This document shows positions 4,712-9,067 of a stretch of 9,067 nucleotides of DNA, one piece after another (position 1 is the first letter of the stretch; each line of letters begins with the position of its first letter). The position numbers were made by a program, and so were the translations under genes. Location of the stretch: assembly GCA_958426095.1 (NCBI GenBank), contig CATZYB010000105.1, positions 1 through 9,067 on the forward strand, read 5' to 3'. Under the pieces are notes generated by a model. The model had not been told where the DNA came from and did no database searches. It saw only the letters and a list, made by a program, of their open reading frames with translations. The DNA comes from an uncultured Lachnospiraceae bacterium. Its GTDB lineage: Bacteria > Bacillota > Clostridia > Lachnospirales > Lachnospiraceae.

Positions 4712-6502
4712 ATGTATCGTGCGCATGTTCTGGTATGCGGTGGCACAGGATGTACATCCTCCGGCAGCCAGAGAATTTTAGAGAGATTAAAACGAGAACT
4801 TGATAAACAGGGATTGACAAAAGAAGTATCCGTTGTTCAGACCGGATGTCATGGTCTGTGCGCCCTTGGTCCGATCATGGTTGTTTATCCGGAAGCCATT
4901 TTTTATTCGATGGTAAAAGAGGAAGATATTCCGGAGATTGTTGAAGAACACCTGCTCAAAGGCCGTGTCGTTAAACGTCTTGTTTATGATGAGACCTTAA
5001 CGGATGATGGTGTAAAATCCCTTGCAGAAACAGATTTTTACAAGAAACAGCATCGGATAGCTCTGCGTAACTGCGGTGTGATAAATCCGGAAAATATTGA
5101 TGAATATATCGGAACTAACGGGTATGAAGCCCTTGGGCGGGTACTTACGGAGATGACGCCGGATGAAGTTATTCAGATCATTCTGGACAGTGGCCTTCGC
5201 GGCCGCGGCGGCGCCGGTTTCCCGACGGGCCTGAAATGGAAATTTGCATCCTCCAACCGGGGCGAGGTCCAGAAATATGTCTGTTGTAACGCCGACGAGG
5301 GAGATCCGGGCGCTTTCATGGATCGTTCTGTTCTGGAAGGCGACCCGCACGTTGTTCTGGAAGCCATGGCCATCGCCGGTTATGCCATTGGAGCAGACCA
5401 GGGTTATATTTATGTCCGTGCTGAATATCCGATTGCTGTAAAACGTCTGGAAATCGCCATTGCTCAGGCCCGAGAATACGGTCTGCTTGGTAAAGATATT
5501 TTCGGAACGGGATTTAATTTTGATATCGACTTACGTTTGGGTGCAGGCGCTTTTGTCTGTGGTGAAGAGACTGCTCTTATGGTTTCCATCGAAGGCAATC
5601 GTGGCGAGCCGAGACCGCGGCCGCCATTCCCGGCTGTCAAAGGCTTATTTGCCAGCCCGACAATTTTAAATAACGTAGAAACATATGCGAATATTCCTCA
5701 GATTATTTTAAACGGCGCCGAATGGTTTGCGTCCATGGGTACGGAGAAATCCAAAGGAACGAAGGTATTTGCCCTTGGAGGTAAGATTAATAATACCGGT
5801 CTTGTGGAAATTCCTATGGGAACGACGCTGCGTACTGTTGTTGAGGAAATCGGCGGCGGCATTCCAAACGGTAAGAAGTTTAAGGCGGCTCAGACCGGCG
5901 GTCCATCCGGAGGCTGTATTCCGGCAGAGCATTTTGATATTCCGATCGATTATGACAACCTGATCGAGATTGGTTCGATGATGGGATCCGGCGGTCTGAT
6001 CGTCATGGATGAGGATAACTGTATGGTAGATATTGCCAAATTCTTCCTGGAATTTACAGTGGATGAGTCCTGCGGAAAATGTACGCCGTGCCGTGTCGGT
6101 ACAAAACGTATGTATGAGATTCTGGATAAGATTACAAAAGGCCAGGGAACATTGGAAGATTTGGATCGTCTGGAAGAACTGGCTTACTATATTAAGGATA
6201 ATTCCCTCTGTGGTCTTGGTCAGACTGCACCGAACCCGGTATTGTCCACCCTGCGTTACTTCAGAGATGAGTATGTGGCCCACGTTGTAGATAAACGTTG
6301 TCCGGCCGGCGTCTGTAAGGCGCTTTTGTCCTATCATATTGATGCGGACAAATGCCGTGGATGTACGCTCTGTGCCAGAACCTGTCCGGCCGGAGCTATC
6401 GAAGGCAAGGTTAAGGAACCGCATATGATCCATCAGGATAAATGTATCAAGTGTGGCGCTTGTATGGAAAAATGCCGCTTTGGCGCAATTTATAAAGAGT
6501 AA
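4712..6502 (+). CDS. hydB: Electron-bifurcating hydrogenase subunit HydB (NuoF-like NADH/FMN flavoprotein)
   Basis: The 596-residue protein has three parts. First is an N-terminal thioredoxin-like [2Fe-2S] domain (C9, C14, C46, C50). Next is the NuoF core, with the FMN/NADH motif GRGGAGFPTG (from G164), the acidic loop NADEGDPGAF, the CGEETAL region, an SLBB-like segment, and the [4Fe-4S] site C454/457/460 with C500. Last is a C-terminal double [4Fe-4S] ferredoxin (C548/551/554/558 and C578/581/584/588). This architecture and length match the HydB/HndC family rather than complex I NuoF, which lacks the two terminal ferredoxin parts. In the complex it binds FMN, exchanges electrons with NAD(H), and is regarded as the place where electrons are split between NAD+ and ferredoxin. 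The start at 4712 is fixed by AGGAGGT eight bases upstream. The TAA stop (6500-6502) shares its last base with an ATG that is not the start of hydA. The whole reading frame is intact and every expected ligand is present. Confidence 0.95.
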   Translation: MYRAHVLVCGGTGCTSSGSQRILERLKRELDKQGLTKEVSVVQTGCHGLCALGPIMVVYPEAIFYSMVKEEDIPEIVEEHLLKGRVVKRLVYDETLTDDGVKSLAETDFYKKQHRIALRNCGVINPENIDEYIGTNGYEALGRVLTEMTPDEVIQIILDSGLRGRGGAGFPTGLKWKFASSNRGEVQKYVCCNADEGDPGAFMDRSVLEGDPHVVLEAMAIAGYAIGADQGYIYVRAEYPIAVKRLEIAIAQAREYGLLGKDIFGTGFNFDIDLRLGAGAFVCGEETALMVSIEGNRGEPRPRPPFPAVKGLFASPTILNNVETYANIPQIILNGAEWFASMGTEKSKGTKVFALGGKINNTGLVEIPMGTTLRTVVEEIGGGIPNGKKFKAAQTGGPSGGCIPAEHFDIPIDYDNLIEIGSMMGSGGLIVMDEDNCMVDIAKFFLEFTVDESCGKCTPCRVGTKRMYEILDKITKGQGTLEDLDRLEELAYYIKDNSLCGLGQTAPNPVLSTLRYFRDEYVAHVVDKRCPAGVCKALLSYHIDADKCRGCTLCARTCPAGAIEGKVKEPHMIHQDKCIKCGACMEKCRFGAIYKE

Positions 6503-6503
6503 T

Positions 6504-6509
6504 GGAGGG
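6504..6509 (+). promoter_or_regulatory. Ribosome binding site deciding the hydA start
   Basis: GGAGGG ends seven bases before ATG 6517. The in-frame ATG at 6502 lies against this site and would add only MEGRK to the protein, so 6517 is the likely start. Confidence 0.7.
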
Positions 6510-6516
6510 CAGAAAA

Positions 6517-8265
6517 ATGGGCGATATTACAATTAAAATCAATGGTATGGATGTAACCGCTCCGGCCGGCTCCACGATTCTTGAGGCGGCCAGACTGGCG
6601 CATATAGAGATTCCAACCTTATGCTATTTAAAAGATATTAATGAAATCGGCGCCTGCCGTATGTGTGTTGTTGAAGTAAAAGGGGCAAGAACATTGGTGA
6701 CTGCCTGTGTTTACCCGATCAACGAGGGTATGGAAGTATGGACCAACACACCGAAAGTTTTAGAGTCCCGGAAAAAGACGCTTCAGTTGCTTCTTTCCAA
6801 TCACAGGAAAGAATGTCTTTCCTGCGTCCGCAGCGGAAACTGTGAATTACAGCAGCTCTGCCGGGATTTGGGTGTGACCGATGAACATAAATATGACGGC
6901 GAGATGCTTGAGAGTGAGATCGATACTTCCGCCGCACATATGATTCGTGATAACAGTAAATGTATTCTCTGCCGCCGCTGTGTGGCTGTCTGTGAAAAGG
7001 TTCAGGGCATCGGTGTTATCGGAGCGAATGAGCGTGGCTTCAAAACTTATATTGGCTCCGCCTTTAATATGGGCCTTGGAGAGACAAGCTGTGTATCCTG
7101 CGGACAGTGTATTGCAGTCTGTCCGACGGGAGCATTGAGAGAAAAAGATTATATTGACGATGTGCTTGCGGCCATCGCTGACCCGGATAAATATGTCTGC
7201 GTTCAGACAGCGCCGTCGGTGCGTGCCGGTCTCGGTGAAGAATTCGGCTATCCGATGGGTACCGATGTGGAAGGTAAAATGGCTGCGGCTCTTCGGAGGA
7301 TCGGTTTTGATAAAGTCTTTGATACAGATTTCAGTGCAGACCTGACCATTATGGAAGAGGCCCATGAATTCCTTGACCGGGTACAGAACGGCGGTGTTCT
7401 TCCGATGATCACATCCTGTTCGCCGGGCTGGATCAAATACTGTGAACATTACTTTCCGGATATGACAGAAAATCTGTCATCCTGTAAGTCCCCGCAGCAG
7501 ATGTTCGGCGCTGTGTTAAAGACCTATTATGCGGAAAAGATGGGTATCGACCCGAAGAAGATCGTCAGTGTCAGCATTATGCCATGTACGGCAAAGAAAT
7601 TTGAAATCGGTCGTCCGGACCAGAGTGCGGCGGGCGTACCGGATGTGGACTATGCGATGACAACCCGTGAATTGGCCCGCATGATCAAACGTCTTGGTAT
7701 CCGGTTTAACGAACTGCCGGATGAAGGCTTTGACGACCCATTGGGTGAATCTACCGGTGCGGCGGTTATCTTCGGAGCAACCGGCGGTGTTATGGAGGCA
7801 GCTCTTCGTACTGCGGTGGAAACATTGACCGGTGAAGAACTTCAGAATCCGGATTTTGTCGATGTCCGCGGAACAAAGGGAATCAAGGAAGCCACTTACA
7901 ATGTGGCCGGTATGGATGTGAAAGTTGCCGTAGCTTCCGGCCTTGGCAATGCAAGACAGCTTCTTGAAAAAGTAAAAGCCGGCGAAGCAGATTATCACTT
8001 CATTGAGATCATGGGCTGCCCTGGCGGCTGCGTCAACGGCGGTGGTCAGCCTCAGGTATCCGGAACCGTCCGCAATACAGTCGATGTTCAGGGTATCCGT
8101 GCGAAAGTGCTGTATGACAATGATGCGGCAAAGACAATCCGTAAATCTCATGAAAATCCTTCCATCAAGAAGGTCTACGAAGAGTATTTTGGAGAACCGG
8201 GAAGCCATAAGGCTCATGAAGTGCTTCATACAAGCTATGTCAAACGGAGTGTCAACGGAAATTAA
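6517..8265 (+). CDS. hydA: Electron-bifurcating [FeFe]-hydrogenase catalytic subunit HydA
   Basis: The 582-residue protein has the full modular layout of a large [FeFe]-hydrogenase. A plant-type [2Fe-2S] domain comes first (C36, C47, C50, C64). The NuoG-like His/Cys cluster follows (H96, C100, C103, C109), then a double [4Fe-4S] ferredoxin (C149/152/155/159 and C192/195/198/202), and finally the H-cluster domain. Its loops are TSCSPGW (C301), MPCTAKKFE (C357) and EIMGCPGGCVNGGGQP (C501, C505). The protein ends with the SHENPSIKKVYEEYFG small-subunit-like tail fused at the C-terminus. It catalyses reversible H2 oxidation in the cytoplasm and passes electrons to HydB/HydC. Its H-cluster needs the HydE/F/G maturases, which are not in this window. 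L1 has serine where CpI has ligand Cys300, while an extra cysteine occurs in LSSCKSP (C324); see findings. The ATG at 6517 has GGAGGG upstream. hydA is the last gene of the operon, followed by a hairpin terminator. Confidence 0.96.
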   Translation: MGDITIKINGMDVTAPAGSTILEAARLAHIEIPTLCYLKDINEIGACRMCVVEVKGARTLVTACVYPINEGMEVWTNTPKVLESRKKTLQLLLSNHRKECLSCVRSGNCELQQLCRDLGVTDEHKYDGEMLESEIDTSAAHMIRDNSKCILCRRCVAVCEKVQGIGVIGANERGFKTYIGSAFNMGLGETSCVSCGQCIAVCPTGALREKDYIDDVLAAIADPDKYVCVQTAPSVRAGLGEEFGYPMGTDVEGKMAAALRRIGFDKVFDTDFSADLTIMEEAHEFLDRVQNGGVLPMITSCSPGWIKYCEHYFPDMTENLSSCKSPQQMFGAVLKTYYAEKMGIDPKKIVSVSIMPCTAKKFEIGRPDQSAAGVPDVDYAMTTRELARMIKRLGIRFNELPDEGFDDPLGESTGAAVIFGATGGVMEAALRTAVETLTGEELQNPDFVDVRGTKGIKEATYNVAGMDVKVAVASGLGNARQLLEKVKAGEADYHFIEIMGCPGGCVNGGGQPQVSGTVRNTVDVQGIRAKVLYDNDAAKTIRKSHENPSIKKVYEEYFGEPGSHKAHEVLHTSYVKRSVNGN

Positions 8266-8280
8266 AAAATCACTCATAAT

Positions 8281-8316
8281 AAAAGCAGGAAGAGCGAAAA
8301 ACTCTTCCTGTTTTAT
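8281..8316 (+). terminator. Rho-independent terminator after hydA
   Basis: CAGGAAGAG (8286-8294) pairs perfectly with CTCTTCCTG (8302-8310) around a seven-base A-rich loop. A TTTT run follows the hairpin and an AAAA run precedes it. The structure begins about 20 bases after the hydA stop and should end the hydCEDBA transcript before the next gene. Confidence 0.85.
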
Positions 8317-8372
8317 ATCATACAATTGAGAAAATATTTCAGGGGCGAAAGTAACACGTAGGGGGAGAGTTT

Positions 8373-9067
8373 ATGAAAATTATTGATTTTAAAAATGCGA
8401 GCTGCAAGCATTGCTACAAATGTGTGCGTTCATGTTCGGTGAAGGCGATTCGAGTGAAGAACGCTCAGGCACAGATTATGAAGGAATACTGTATTTTGTG
8501 CGGCAAATGTCTGGAAGTCTGTCCGCAGAATGCCAAGACCTTTGTCAGCGATCTGGATCGGGTCAAATATTATATCCGTTCCGGTGAAAGGGTGGTTGTT
8601 TCGATTGCGCCTTCCTATCTGGGAATTATGGATTATGAGACGCCGGGACAGGTTGTGGATGGCCTTTTGAAGCTGGGATTTGCAGCGGTCCGGGAGACGG
8701 CGGAAGGCGCCGCCCTGGTGACGGCTGAATATGCGAGGATTCTTTCAGAGGGACAGATGACGAATATGATCACAACCTGCTGTCCGAGTGTCAATGATCT
8801 GGTCGAAAAGTATTATCCGTCGCTGGTGAAGTTTCTTGCTCCGGTAGTGTCGCCGATGGTGGCTCATGGACGGCTTATAAAGAAGCTTTATGGTGAGGAT
8901 ACGAAGGTCGTTTTTTTGGGCCCGTGTGTGGCAAAGAAGGAAGAGGCGGAAGAAGATGCTTTACAACTCATCGTTAAAGTGTATAATATAAGTAGTGAGA
9001 AGCACGCAGAGATATTAAAAAAATGTGAGACACTCAGGCAGTACAGCCGCTTTGTGGAAATCGTCCG
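8373..9067 (+). CDS. H-cluster sensor-like iron-sulfur protein, truncated and joined in frame to an Rpn-nuclease-like tail; 3' end cut by window
   Basis: The frame opens at ATG 8373 after GGGGGAGAG and remains open to the edge (231 codons). Residues 1-50 hold two [4Fe-4S] motifs (C11/14/17/21 and C40/43/46/50). From about residue 70 a hydrogenase large-subunit domain follows, with VSIAPSYLGIMDYE, the L1 loop ITTCCPSV (C136, C137) and the L2 loop FLGPCVAKKEEAEED (C185). This is the family of H-cluster sensor proteins that often end in PAS plus phosphatase or kinase domains, and it is a paralogue of the minus-strand gene at 860-2281. Unlike that protein, it keeps both L1 cysteines. After residue 195 the expected continuation (an 'aspartate-rich, LTFEEL' segment in relatives) is absent and an unrelated sequence begins (described as a separate feature). 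The L3 loop needed to complete an H-cluster site is therefore missing, and the product as read is unlikely to be a working sensor. Confidence 0.78.
   Translation, partial: MKIIDFKNASCKHCYKCVRSCSVKAIRVKNAQAQIMKEYCILCGKCLEVCPQNAKTFVSDLDRVKYYIRSGERVVVSIAPSYLGIMDYETPGQVVDGLLKLGFAAVRETAEGAALVTAEYARILSEGQMTNMITTCCPSVNDLVEKYYPSLVKFLAPVVSPMVAHGRLIKKLYGEDTKVVFLGPCVAKKEEAEEDALQLIVKVYNISSEKHAEILKKCETLRQYSRFVEIV
8958..9067 (+). pseudogene. C-terminal fragment of Rpn-family (PDDEXK) recombination-promoting nuclease / 'putative transposase'
   Basis: From about codon 196 of the preceding frame the protein reads LQLIVKVYNIS, then ILKKCETLRQYS and RFVEIVR. This follows the conserved block V-x-N-I-x4-(N/H)-x2-(I/L)-x2-(K/R)C-x2-L-x2-Y-x2-F-x3-(V/I)R that lies just after the nuclease core in Rpn/YhgA-like proteins, which are abundant in Lachnospiraceae. 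The nuclease core itself (with its D...ExK residues) is not present upstream; hydrogenase-like sequence stands there instead. Two of the four isoleucines in this tail use ATA, a codon that seems rare in the neighbouring genes. The match comes from recalled family features, not from a search. The fragment continues past the window. Confidence 0.68.

Noticed and set aside
5708..6433. Long minus-strand open frame (about 241 codons) opposite hydB
   Set aside because: It lies wholly antisense to a fully supported gene, has no recognisable domain and no ribosome site, and its composition is that of a mirrored coding frame.
4712..6502. Complex I (respiratory NADH dehydrogenase) assignment for the NuoE/NuoF-like genes
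   Set aside because: The N-terminal thioredoxin-like and C-terminal double ferredoxin parts of HydB, together with an adjacent intact [FeFe]-hydrogenase gene, identify a soluble bifurcating hydrogenase, and no membrane subunits are present.
6847..7449. Minus-strand open frame of about 200 codons opposite the ferredoxin part of hydA
   Set aside because: Shadow of hydA; no motif, and an odd cysteine/histidine content that mirrors the codons of the sense strand.
7516..8325. Long minus-strand open frame (about 269 codons) opposite hydA and across the terminator
   Set aside because: It is antisense to the conserved H-cluster domain and shows no family motif; it would also run through the hydA terminator hairpin.
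8315..8372. Promoter for the downstream sensor gene (TTGAGA near 8326)
   Set aside because: No credible -10 box lies 16-18 bases after it; the gene may have a weak promoter or rely on terminator read-through.

Overview
The window is a hydrogen-metabolism locus from an anaerobic Firmicute, most likely a Clostridia member of Lachnospiraceae/Eubacteriaceae type. The evidence is moderate GC, strong AGGAGG ribosome sites, a TTG start, and a gene order (hydC-hydE-hydD-hydB-hydA) that I recall for the electron-bifurcating hydrogenase of Acetobacterium woodii. The identification rests on motifs and gene order read by eye, not on a database search.

Left half, minus strand (3096 down to 1): a tightly packed five-gene operon, read right to left. 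It encodes a DRTGG-domain protein, an RsbW-like ATP-binding protein, an H-cluster-domain iron-sulfur protein resembling sensory [FeFe]-hydrogenases, a second DRTGG protein, and a PHP-domain phosphoesterase-like protein cut by the window edge. Three junctions overlap by 11, 4 and 1 bases, so translation is probably coupled. No gene here is an obvious enzyme of hydrogen turnover; the set looks like a sensing or regulatory module.

Middle (3097-3247): a short AT-rich divergent control region. It carries three copies of the 9-mer TGGTATAAT (two facing left, one facing right), each readable as an extended -10 promoter element.

Right half, plus strand (3248-8265): hydC (NuoE-like), a stand-alone histidine-kinase-type ATPase (hydE in the A. 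woodii naming, not the maturase HydE), hydD (small thioredoxin-like ferredoxin), hydB (NuoF-like flavoprotein with extra ferredoxin domains) and hydA ([FeFe]-hydrogenase catalytic subunit), followed by a hairpin terminator. Together HydA, HydB and HydC, with HydD, should form a soluble complex that couples H2 to both NAD(H) and ferredoxin.

Right edge (8373-9067): a second H-cluster sensor-like gene begins normally. After the GPCVAKKEEAEED region it switches in frame to a sequence resembling the C-terminal part of an Rpn/PDDEXK recombination-promoting nuclease ('putative transposase'). This is either a genuine rearrangement or an assembly chimera, and it is the most anomalous point in the window.

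No tRNA, rRNA, CRISPR array or complete insertion sequence was seen. No gene-free stretch exceeds 300 bases.
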